Shown here piece after piece: positions 55,469 to 64,000 of a stretch of 64,000 nucleotides of DNA. Numbering within the stretch: the stretch's first letter is position 1; the number at the start of each line of letters is the position of its first letter. The DNA lies in assembly GCA_027924645.1 (NCBI GenBank), contig BSBN01001362.1, forward strand, positions 434,001-498,000, read 5' to 3'. Origin of the DNA: Cunninghamia lanceolata (lineage: Eukaryota > Streptophyta > Pinopsida > Cupressales > Cupressaceae). Both the position numbers and the translations under genes were made by a program. The notes under the pieces were generated by a model. It was given only the letters and a program-made list of their open reading frames with translations, ran no database searches and was not told where the DNA came from.

Positions 55469-56520
55469 TGTTGTTGATTGGGTCATCGAACAGCTCACCC
55501 TCTGATGTCACTAATTGATATGCCCCTGATCCATAAGTAGCTATAATTACATAAGGCCCAAGCCAGTTGGGCTCGAACTTGCCCTTCTTTTCCCTATCCT
55601 GTTGATTACAGGGATTTTTCTTAAGGACTAGATCTCTAACTTTGAAGACTCTTGGGCGAACTATGTGGTTATAGCTTCTTGACATCATTTGTTGATATGC
55701 TTTGAGATGGTCAAAGGCTTTCTATCTCATTTCCTCTAGCAACTCTAGTTCTTGTAATCTGGAGACTTTGTACTCTTCATCTGATATGAAACCTTTTAAC
55801 AACACCTTGAGAGATGGTAATTCGACCTCAATGGGGAGGATAGCTTCTGAGCCATAAACAAGGGCGTAAGGTGTAGCACATGTGGGAGTGTGTATACTGG
55901 TTCTGTAGGCCCATAGAGCGGGATTGGGTTGGATGTGCCAATCACGACTAGCATCGTTGACTGTCTTCTTGAAAAGTTTCAAGATGGTCTTATTGGATGC
56001 TTCAGCTTGACCATTTCCTTGGGGGTAATAGGGCAAGGAGAAATGGTGTTGGATTTTGAATCAGTCACAGAGTTCTTGGACATCCTAGTTTTTGAAGGGT
56101 CTTCTGTTATCTGTGATGATGGACTGTGGAATTTAGTATCTACAAATGAGGTAATTCAGGATAAATGAGGAGATTTGTTTACCTGTGATGATGGTGAGGG
56201 GAATGGCTTCAATCCACTTGGTAAAGTACTCAGTGGCGGTTATGATGAATTTGTGGCCATTGGATGAGGGTGGATGGATTTTTCCCACAAGGTTAAGTCC
56301 CCATTGGCAAAAGGGCCAAGGTGTCATTAAAGGTCTCAACTCTTGAGCTGGTGCATGTATCAGGTTCCCATGTATTTAGCACTGCTTGCACTTCTTGACA
56401 AACTGATATGAATTTGTTTCCATGTTCGGCCAGTAATAACCCAAACGCATGAGTTTCTTGTCTAAGGAAGGACCACTAGAGTGTGTCCTGCAAATCCCTT
56501 CGTGTACATCTTGTAAGGTA
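55452..56520 (-). pseudogene. int: Integrase of GYP-D (broken)
   Basis: On the minus strand the zinc-binding domain is intact: VHEGICRTHSSGPSLDKKL with both His and FVKKCKQC with both Cys, then a TAA. The core reads GLNLVGKIHPPSSNGHKF (first catalytic Asp changed to Asn), IITDNRRPFKN (second Asp kept) and PYYPQGNGQAEASNKTILK (Glu kept). Shifts lie near 56130 and 56045, and a stop near 55720. The C-terminal part is KGKFEPNWLGPYVI and GAYQLVTSEGEL, ending INNMHLST-stop inside the LTR. No chromodomain is present, as expected for Tat/Athila. Confidence 0.9.
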
Positions 56521-56814
56521 GTTATGTATTCTTCTCATTCTAAACAATGAAGTAAAGTACCATCTAAACCACGTCAGTATAGGGTATCGGCAATGATGGT
56601 ATAGAGAGAAGTTTGGCATATAAAGGTTCGTCGCTGGTTTGAAGATAGGTTAGGTGGGAGGGTGTTGTCCTTGAGATAAGTATAAATCTTACCATACCAA
56701 GGTGAATTAGATCCAACTAAAAGGCATATGGTGTGGTTCTCAGGAATATCATAAGCTGGTTGTCAAATAGTTTCCACTAAGAACGCATACCATGACTCAT
56801 TTTATGGAATTTTG

Positions 56815-57197
56815 AGAAGAGAGGCAATGGTTGCCATGGCATCTGCTGCTTTGTTCTCAATCTGAGGTATCTACTCAAAAGAGATGATTACAAAGTATTC
56901 CTTAAAATCGTCGACCATCCACTTGTATGGGACAAGCTTCTCATCTTTGGTTTGGTAATCATCATTGACCTGATTTATTATTAGTTGAGAATCACCATAG
57001 ACATGTAGCTCTTTGATTTTCCACTCTGTTGCCATTTTGATACCAATGACTAAGGCTTCATATTCTGCTATGTTGTTGGTGCATGGGAATAACAAATGGT
57101 AAGACTTTGGAATGGTGTCACCCTGAGGAGTTACAAACAAGATTCCTACCCCTGATCCATGGTTTGTGTAGGACCCATCAAAGTAGAGTTTCTAGGA
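56815..57197 (-). pseudogene. Archaeal-type RNase H of GYP-D, after RT-RH
   Basis: KLYFDGSYTNHGSGVGILFV (first Asp), NNIAEYEALVIGIKMA (Glu), LHVYGDSQLIINQVND (Asp) and ENKAADAMATIASLL (last Asp) are in order on the minus strand with one stop near 56870. All four acidic residues are kept. The domain lies between Gypsy RNase H and integrase, the standard Tat arrangement, in contrast to GYP-A. Confidence 0.88.
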
Positions 57198-57830
57198 ATG
57201 TGTTGAGATGTTGAATAGGGATTCGTCTGGAAATTCAAATTGCATTGGTGTGGTGTCCTATAATGGTGCATCTGCTAACTGATTAGCAATGACTTGCCCT
57301 TTGATAGCCTTTCTATCTACATACTCAATGCCGTATTCACTTAAGAGCATTACCCATTTGGCTATGCAACCTGTAAGAGCTACTTTTCTTAGTAGGTACT
57401 TCAGTGGATCTATTTTTGCAATAAGTTTGACTGGATGTGCAAGCATATAATGTCAGATATTTTGGGAAGCAAAAACTACCACAAGACATGATCTTTCTAT
57501 CTGAGAGTATTGCATCTCATAGCCCACTAATGTTCGACTGATGTAGTAGACGACTCTTTCTTTATTCTCATAATCTTGTTGTGCTAGAAGAGCCCGAAGA
57601 GCTATAGGTGTAGCAGATATGTAAAGTATCAATGGTTTCCCTTGAATAGGAAGCATGAGAATGGGTGGATTCATAAGATATTCTTTCAGTTTGTTGAATG
57701 CCTCTTCACATTTCTCATCCCATCTGAATGGAATGTTCTTGTGTAGGAGATGACTGAATGGTTGACAATTATCTACCAGCTGTGATATGAATCTATGGAT
57801 TACTTGTAGCTTGCCTTGTAGAGATCTTAG
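57198..57830 (-). pseudogene. rnh: Gypsy RNase H of GYP-D
   Basis: It follows the RT connection (LQVIHRFISQLVDNCQPFSH, FNKLKEYLMNPPILMLP) with LILYISATPIALRALLAQ, where the first Asp of the active site is Ser (the usual form is YLSATPxAVG in Tat, where this RNase H is degenerate). Then YYISRTLVGYEMQYSQIERS and KIDPLKYLLRKVALTG. Stops lie near 57831, 57453 and 57258. Degeneracy of this domain beside an intact second RNase H is typical of the Tat lineage. Confidence 0.85.
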
Positions 57831-58600
57831 TTAGCTAAGAGTCTTGGGTGGCGGCATGTCCATAATGGCCTTGACTTTGGCGAGGTCCACCTCTATTCCA
57901 TTTGCTGATACAATAAAACCTAGGAGTTTTCCTGAGGTGACTCCAAACACACATTTCTTTGAGTTCAACCTGACTTTGAATTGCTCGAGTCTTTGAAAGA
58001 CCTTCGCTAACACATCCAGATGTGATTCTCTTGTGAGTGACTTTTCTAGGATATCATCTACATAATCTTCCATTGTTACGTGCATCATATCATGAAATAT
58101 AGTGGTCATAGCACGTTGGTATGTGGCTCCAGCGTTCTTTAGCCCAAATGGCATGACATTCCAACAGAAAGTGCCCCATAGACAAGTAAAAGCTATCTTA
58201 TGCTAGTCTTCTAGTGCTATCCTGATCTGATTGTATCCTGAGAAGCCATCCATGAGAGATAACATGGTATGCCCTGCTGTTAAGTCCACTATGATATCTA
58301 TATTTGGCAACAGAAAATCATCCTTGCGGCAAGCTTTGTTTAGATCTCTAAAATTATTACATAGTCTAACTCGGCCATCTGGTTTGGACATTGGTATAAT
58401 GTTGGAGACCCATTCCGAATAGTCTATAGCTCTGATAAACCCTACATCCAGTAGTTTCTTGAGTTCTTCTTTTACGAGTAGTGCTATGTGTGGATGCATC
58501 TTTCTAAGCTTCTATTTCACTGGTTTCACTCCTGGATCTAATGGAAGATGATGTAGAATCAAATCTGGATCTAACCCTGGCATATTTGCATATGACCAAG
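57831..58600 (-). pseudogene. rt: Reverse transcriptase of GYP-D (broken)
   Basis: The minus frame 58499-58203 gives HIALLVKEELKKLLDVGFIR, VSNIIPMSKPDGRVRLCNNF, DLNKACRKDDFLLPNIDIIV and LSLMDGFSGYNQI. After a TAG near 58202 it goes on with MPFGLKNAGATYQRAMTTIF and the catalytic box MEDYVDDILEKS, which keeps both Asp. GKLLGFIVSANGIEVDLAKV and MPPPKTLS close it. Confidence 0.92.
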
Positions 58601-59370
58601 CAAAATTGACTTGTTTTCTCTTGAAGAATGATACAAACTTGGTTTTCTCTGGTGGGGTTAGAGATTTCACAAAGTGAATGATCTTAGGTTGTTCCTCTGT
58701 TCCAATGTTAATCGGCTATGTCGATTCCACAACAATCTGAGACTTCTCCTGGTGTATGTCATTGGGGAGAGTGTCAAGCCTTCCATCGTCAGGTGCCACA
58801 GTTGGGTTTTCACCTTTGGATGCATCCTTTCTTTTTATTGTTTTAGGATCTAACACTGCCGCAGAATGATTTTCACCATCAGATCTAGTTTTTATTTTGA
58901 TATTTTTGTGATTGGAAGGCTTGGCACCCTCTCTGAAGTAAGCCACGGTATTAAGTTCAATAGCAAAACTAGCTTTATGATCCCCTTTGGGTAGGTGGTC
59001 CCTAAGTTCCATGTAGTGAATATAAGCATCATCGTTTTGGAACATATCCAGTTGAGGGGTTCCTCATAGATCCCAGTCAATAAGTTCAGGATGCACAAGG
59101 GGGAGGGAGTCGAAGGATAGATCTGATTCATTGATAGTTTGAATGGATATACTAGGAGTATTGGGAGGGGGAGTGTTCGAGATGGTACTTTCCTCCAAGT
59201 TATTTATTGCGATAGAACTTGAACCTTCCTCGAAAGTCGTATTCTCAGGGATAGGCAAATCAGACTCTAGTGATCTATTCGGTAGCGTTTGTCCCTCACG
59301 GTAAGGGGTATAAGTTTGAATGGTATCAACCTCTTTGTCGTCATAGGAATGCTCTATCAACTCATCCACT
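58601..59370 (-). pseudogene. Pre-RT linker of GYP-D
   Basis: Two minus frames (59369-59064 and 59045-58716) run in series with a TGA or TAG between them. They are acidic and Ser/Thr/Pro-rich (PENTTFEEGSSSIAINN, DDGRLDTLPND). They lead to FKRKQVNFAWSYANMPGLDP and LHHLPLDPGVKPVK, the usual entry to Gypsy RT. No enzymatic domain is visible in the linker itself. Confidence 0.75.
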
Positions 59371-59713
59371 CATATTCATTGGAATCTGTGTCACTGTCTA
59401 CTTGAAGTGTATGGATCATTTCTACTAAACAAGCATTTTCTTTAGCCTTGCCCTTCTCCTTGTATCCTAGGCCCTTTGTATTTCTAGCTGATGAGGATGA
59501 GGAAGGTTGAATGGGTTCTATGATTCCTTCTTTTCTTAGGCCGATAGGGCCTTGTCCTTCGTAACCCATTCTGTGTAGGATAGCTTCTCCTCGCCCATAG
59601 AGTTCTGTTGGGAGCCTAGGTGGTTCTTGTTGTATGTTTTCTTCTTCTTCAGTATAAAGCCATTGTAGGACATCTTTTTCCTCTGTTTCATTAGATAAGG
59701 TCCCCCATTTCAC
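59357..59713 (-). pseudogene. G-patch domain of GYP-D, between protease and RT
   Basis: The 118-codon minus frame starts MKWGTLSNETEEKDVLQW. Residues about 40-95 match a G-patch: GRGEAILHRMGYEGQGPIG, then KEGIIEPIQPS and NTKGLGYKEKGK. The glycines of MGYxGxGxxGxxxxGI are kept (the usual GLG is GPIG here) and the second half has GLGY. G-patches bind RNA or activate DEAH helicases; in betaretroviruses one follows the protease. Here it is in the pro-pol polyprotein at the same relative place. The segment 59940-59714 joining it to protease is damaged by stops. Confidence 0.82.
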
Positions 59714-59940
59714 AAAGGGAGTTGTGGGAGCTATAGGAGGAGTAGATGGCTTTGGAAACTACTTAGGTCAACCAAAGGATCTTGGAGATAAAGGCATCTT
59801 GGCTAGGTTTAGGCTGTGCTCAATGGAGTATTCCCCAACACTGGTTTCTTTGATGGTGATTTTCTGCTCTTTAGGTTTTGACAAAGAAGCTTCAGAGGTA
59901 TGATCATGATATGGGGTAGGGGATGTAGATGCTCTATTGT

Positions 59941-60500
59941 TCAGTATGATGCAATCAGGTTTTGAAAGGACAGAGTTGCAATGCTGGAAGGGATCGGTTC
60001 TCCTTGGATGGTGACTTGCTTGCCATCATGCAGGAATTTTATGCATTGGTGATAAGTAGAGGGAACAGCTTTCATGGCATGAATCCATGGTCTACCTAGT
60101 AGAATATTATAGGCGAGCTCCCTATCTAGGACTTGGCACACAACATCTTTTATGATTGGTCCTACTTGTATGGGCAACACCACTGTTCCTTTTGTAGTTC
60201 TCTCCTCTTCATCATAGGCTTTGATAGTAATCTTCTTCTTTGGATCGACGACATTTTCAAAGAACCCCAATGTAAGGACTAGCTTTAACGTGCAAATATT
60301 TAAACTGGCTCCCCCATCAATGAGAACCCTCTTGATGCGGTGCTTGTGGATGAAGGAGACAATATGTAGAGGGGTGTTATGAGGTTGAGACATTGAGAGG
60401 TCATCTTGCTCGGTAAATGATATGGTATTTGAGGAGGTCAGATTACCTACCATGGCCTGAAACTTCTCTTGGGCTAAGTTAGTGGGGACAGTGGTTTCCA
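59941..60500 (-). pseudogene. pro: Aspartic protease of GYP-D
   Basis: It is the C-terminal part of a 425-codon minus frame. KHRIKRVLIDGGASLNICTL has the catalytic DGG of Tat/Athila proteases, KKKITIKAYDEEERTTKGTV the flap region, and VCQVLDRELAYNILLGRPWI the conserved ILLGRPW. It is fused in frame to gag, as is common in this lineage. It ends LIASY-stop at 59941-59943. Confidence 0.92.
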
Positions 60501-62420
60501 CTAAGGCTTTGTTGAGAATCTCCTTATGAGAAGGAGATAGATGCAACAACTCCAAGATAGAAATGTGGCCTGGAGTCTTCTGTAGTTGGTCTATGACATT
60601 ATACTGACGGAAGTTGGAATCAGAAGGTGATGACCTTGGAGGGATGGTATTCAATGTGACTTTACCACTGCGGGTAATGATACTACAACCAATTCTGTTA
60701 AGTTCTGATTGTTGATTGGGCATGACCACATTGATTTGTGGGACATGCTTGGATAGGCAATTGATGGTGTAGTCGAATGGCACACTTGCATAGTTGGCAT
60801 TACTATTCCCACTATTCAGATTTTGCCTATTGCGGTTGTTGTTGTTATTGCCATGGTTTTTGTTGCCGTTGTTGTTGTTGCCATGGTGGTTGTTGTTGTT
60901 GTTGTTGTTGTTTCCATGGTTGTTGTTGCCATAGTTGTTGTTGCCATGGTTGCTGTTGTTATGGCTGTTGTATAGCCTGTCGTGATTGAGAAGTGGATCC
61001 CTGTAAGCCACATGTGTCTCATTGGAGGTATGATGTTGGGTTCCTCCTTGATTTTGATCAAGCACATCTTGGATAACATGTTTGAGACGGATGCAATTGT
61101 TGGTTGTATGTCCCCTTCCTCTATGATATTCACAATAGTCAGTGTCTTTCCAATAGGGAGGTTTGACTATAGGTTCATAATCACTTGTTGGCGGTAGAGA
61201 GATTTCATTGTTAGCCAATAACTTCCATAATGCGGATTCTTGGGACTCACCCAGCGGTGTGAACTTTCATCTTGGATTGGCACTAAACCATGGTCTTGGC
61301 TCCTGAGAGAATGTTTTGTTGGGCGTAACATTGTTTGCTTCTCCTTTGAGAGTGAGTATGGGTTGTTGCTTGGGAGCCACCACCTTGGCATCAACCACTC
61401 CATCATTGACAACATTCTTATTCTTGGTCCAAAACTTTGATTTGTCAGTTGTGTAGTTGGAGGTAGGTGTGTCCTTGTATAACTTGATTTGCCCCTTGGA
61501 AATCATAGCTTTTTCAATAAACAATCCCATTTCAATAACTTTTAAGAATGATGTAGGGCATTGTATTTGTATTTGATAGCCAAGATCGGTGTTGAGGTTA
61601 TGGACAAACATCTCCATTAGTTGCTTCTCAGGTACATCGTATGAGCATTTGCTTGCTAGTTGTCTCCATCTTTGTAGGAAGGTGGCGAATGATTCACCAC
61701 TCTTTTGGTTGGTGTTGCATAGGTCAAGCATAGAGACTTCATGTTCAATATTGTAAGAGAAGTGCGTGATAAATTTGTTGACTAGCTCATCAAAAATTTT
61801 GATGCCCAGTGGAAGCCGCGAGAACCACTCCATAGCTTGACTGCCTAGAGATCTAGGGAATAGTCTCATTAAGTAAGTCTCGTTGTGAGCTACTTCCAAG
61901 CATGCTGCATTGAATTCCCTAATGTGATCTCTAGGGTCCCCTTTCCCTTTGTATTTGTTGAATTTAGGAACTTCGAATCAATAGGGAAATGGTGTCATGT
62001 TCAAACTTTTATCAAAGGGGTATGGTGCAATATCTTCCAAAGAGTAGGTTTTAGTGTTTGTACCCATTTTGAGATCCAACATTTGTTTCTTTAGACCCTC
62101 GAGTTCTTTCCTCATTTCTTCCATAGGAGTACTTTGGTCTATGGTTTTCTTTCCTTTATCTTCTGCATTTGGGTCTTGGGTTTTCTTTCCCCTTTCATGA
62201 TCATCCTCTACGTTTTCCAAGACTAGCAAGATGATAGAAAAACTTATTAGGGTCTGCATGGAGCACTTTCTCTACTAAGAATTGGAATTTCTAATCTTGG
62301 ATGCTTCCTTGATAGTCTTCGTTAGAGATTTCCTCATCACTATCGTGAGGTGTGAAGATGTGGTTGGATGATCCGGCCATTTCAAGTTGTTTTTTGTATT
62401 GAGATCTAGTAAGAACCATG
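60501..62420 (-). pseudogene. gag: Gag of GYP-D with Asn-rich repeat
   Basis: The Met at 62420 (MVLTRSQYKKQLEMAGSSNH) opens gag; a TAG near 62297, a TGA near 61980 and a TGA near 61270 break it. The gag fold is at 61899-61500 (MRLFPRSLGSQAMEWFSRLP, SGESFATFLQRWRQLAS, QLMEMFVHNLNTDLGYQIQ). The nucleic-acid finger reads CEYHRGRGHTTNNC, a C-H-H-C variant. It is followed by an Asn/His/Gly tract of about 50 residues (60830-60980) encoded by repeats of GTTGTTGTTGCCATGG on the plus strand. Cys- and Thr-rich ORFs overlapping the tract are shadows. Confidence 0.9.
60830..60980. repeat. GTT/GCCATGG microsatellite inside GYP-D gag
   Basis: (GTT)n interrupted by GCCATGG or TCCATGG on the plus strand encodes (NNNHGN)n in gag. 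The irregular unit length in multiples of three suggests slippage under selection for an open frame. Confidence 0.8.
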
Positions 62421-62920
62421 CAAGGTGACATGGGATGAGGTGGGATGGGACAAGAGATTTTGGCAAGGTGCCGATGGAGACTGCTGAGAATAGGATTCGT
62501 ATGACAGGATTTGGAAAAAGGACTTTCTCAATCAATGACTCCAAGCAAGACGGTCGATACAAGATAGTAGCCACTAGTAAGGGTACTCGATACCTGTCTT
62601 ACTATGTAGGGACTAGTCGTGTTCCAAGACCACTAGCAAAGTTCTGTGACCTACTAGGTTTGCTTGAATCCAAAGTGATATGAAAAAGGGGCCTATGCTG
62701 ACCTGATATGGGATAGTTTTTGACTTTTGGACTAGAAAGACTTGATAGAAGGTGAATGGGATGACTAATGAAAGTGAGATTTTGACGTGAAATAGATGGG
62801 AAACTGACTGCAAGGCAAGACCTGATCTCTGATTTTGAAATTAGACTAAAATGGGTACTCAGAACTCGTAAAAATTTTCCCTCAAAAATTATACAAGTGC
62901 TCATTGTCGTGTATGTGTTG
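62421..62920 (-). other. Leader of GYP-D just upstream of gag
   Basis: Non-coding in the sense strand. It contains short plus ORFs, which are shadows. The sequence between the gag Met and the GCGC repeats shows no primer site or LTR. Confidence 0.5.
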
Positions 62921-63075
62921 AAACAGATGCGCTGCAAGATTTGATATATGTGCCGTAAGTCGCAATAAATGCGCTGGACTGGTAAAATGGATATGCGCTA
63001 GAACAGTCAATAAAAGCGCTAAAAGTCACTACAAATGCGCCAAAAGTTAGTACAGATGCGTAGGAATAGAGGACG
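62921..63075. repeat. GCGC-punctuated repeat in the GYP-D leader
   Basis: On the plus strand ATGCGCT, ATGTGCC, ATGCGCT, ATGCGCT, AAGCGCT, ATGCGCC, ATGCGTA and ATGTGCC occur at spacings of about 16-25 bases. The motif type equals that of the 199-bp spacer at 53628-53826, and the best local likeness (CAATAAATGCGC here, GTGCATTTATTG there) is in opposite orientation. Confidence 0.65.
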
Positions 63076-63740
63076 GATGTGCCGCTCTGGCTTTTCTCAA
63101 TATTTTTGCAAATTTTTTGGTGTTTTTGGTTGCAAGAAAGTTTCTTTGATCTAATTTTCTAAATTTATGGCAAGAAAACACAGCAAACAAAAAGAATTTT
63201 TTTATGGTTTTTTTTTTGTGATTTTTTTGACTCTTTTTGGACTAAAAGGAAAAAACAAGTACAAAATCCTAGGCTTCAAATGGATAACAAGGGTTTTTGG
63301 CCACTAGAACAAAGGTGTTTAATGAAGGAAACCGTTCGAGTGGTTATACATGCGGCAGCACTACTCTCCGTTATGGAGTCTCCCAGCCTACAAGGGTTGC
63401 GCCTTGGAGGGTTTTGGGGGAGGTTGGCTGTTGGTATAACACAACTTCACTTGTTGTTTGGAGCTTTCACTCCAAACACAATGTATTTATAGTGGCTTCG
63501 AAGGACTTGGCGTCTAGCCTGTTACCACTTAGGGTCATTCCTACTTGGATCAACGGTATCCAAGAGCAGGCCCCTCTAAAGGAAAAACACATGTGAAAAT
63601 GATATGTCTGGCATTTTGATCACCCAAGATAGGGGAGAGTATAGGCCTGGTATCATTCCCAAAACATAGAATACAGTGGTTCTTTCCCCCTAGTTAAAAT
63701 GAAAAAAACTAGATGAGCTATCTACTTGGGCAAGCACAGA
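63076..63740. other. Non-coding leader or spacer of GYP-D
   Basis: Poly-T runs near 63190-63240 are followed by ordinary sequence. Two overlapping plus ORFs (63280-63492 and 63297-63596) have no recognisable domain. No match to LTR copies A or B, so the 5' LTR of GYP-D should lie beyond the right edge. Confidence 0.45.
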
Positions 63741-64000
63741 ACTTTGAAGTGATTTGCAAGATAGCAATGGTCCAATTTTAACCAAAATAGCAATGATGAG
63801 TTCAATTTTTAACCACGATAGCACGAGTTGTTAACTTTGAAGTGATGGTCAATCAAGATAGCAATGGTTCAGTTTTAACCCAGATAGCGATGATGAGTTC
63901 AATTTTTAACCACGATAGCACGAGTTGTTAACTTTGAAGTGATGGTCAATCGAGATAGCAATGGTTTAGTTTTAACCTAGATAGCAATGATGAGTTCAAT
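63741..64000. repeat. 97-bp tandem repeat, continues past the right edge
   Basis: ACTTTGAAGTGAT begins units at 63741, 63834 and 63931 (spacing 93 and 97). Each unit holds AGATAGCAATGGT, TTTTAACC, GATAGCRATGATGAGTTC and AACCACGATAGCACGAGTTG. Later copies are nearly identical, so the array is young or homogenised. It lies in the presumed leader of GYP-D. Confidence 0.9.

Noticed and set aside
60777..60989. Cys-rich plus ORF (CCCCHGGCCC-type) and Thr-rich minus ORF at 60816-61133
   Set aside because: Both are shadow frames of the Asn-rich microsatellite in GYP-D gag.
62275..62937. Minus ORFs 62275-62574 and 62602-62937 as gag N-terminus
   Set aside because: The gag frame from the Met at 62420 fits the continuing gag fold better; these ORFs are in other frames or in the leader.
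1..64000. Intact host protein genes, tRNA or rRNA genes
   Set aside because: No multi-exon host gene, cloverleaf or rRNA-like segment could be supported by reading; the iMet matches are primer sites next to LTRs, not tRNA genes.

Overview
The window is a nest of LTR retrotransposons from a large plant genome. No intact host gene, rRNA, tRNA or CRISPR array could be supported. The case for a plant is the retroelement complement: Copia elements primed by initiator Met-tRNA (TGGTATCAGA), a chromodomain Gypsy element, and Tat-like Gypsy elements with a second (archaeal-type) RNase H. The density of old, stop-riddled copies and solo LTRs fits a very large seed-plant genome, possibly a gymnosperm; that last step is inference. 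Every polyprotein seen is broken, so the elements are dead or non-autonomous copies.

Layout. 1-3548 (minus): RLX-A, a 5' LTR, a primer site, a coiled-coil/zinc-knuckle gag and a second ORF of unknown function that runs off the left edge. 4018-4189: an 86-bp duplication. About 4220-4739: a CACTA-like non-autonomous element packed with subterminal repeats. 4862 to about 11300 (minus): GYP-A, a 3'-truncated Tat-like Gypsy whose extra RNase H lies between protease and RT instead of after RT-RH. About 11420-12480: a pyrimidine-rich degenerate tandem repeat. 12847-20135 (plus): COP-A, a complete but broken Copia element with two LTRs. 20136-21504: AT-rich intergenic DNA. 21505-29974 (plus): GYP-B, a chromovirus flanked by a perfect 5-bp duplication (CTTAT), itself hit by two solo LTRs with perfect 5-bp duplications (TGGAG in gag, GACCT in the 3' LTR) and with an internal duplication in the 3' LTR. 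29980-34838: degraded DNA with a Gypsy gag relic and one small charged ORF.

34839-40446 (plus): COP-B, a relative of COP-A without a 3' LTR. 40447 to about 42340 (plus): COP-C, the 3' half and LTR of another Copia family. It meets head to head the 3' LTR of COP-D, a minus-strand Copia spread over about 42340-49424. COP-D is split by a solo LTR (42607-43857, TTTGT duplication) and by a 2.8-kb insert (about 45379-48173) that carries a striking array of palindromic TTGTATGTAT...ATATACAA modules. 49425-51973 (plus): GYP-C, 5' LTR and gag only. 51974-64000 (minus): GYP-D, a Tat-like Gypsy with a G-patch domain between protease and RT. At its left end two 1.65-kb LTR copies are separated by only 199 bp. 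At its right edge there are GCGC-punctuated leader repeats and a 97-bp tandem repeat. Its own 5' LTR lies outside the window.

The layers give a relative history. COP-D is older than its solo-LTR and 2.8-kb insertions. GYP-C appears to have entered COP-D, and the GYP-D LTR pair interrupts GYP-C. GYP-B is older than the two solo LTRs within it. Coordinates marked 'about' are junctions judged by eye.
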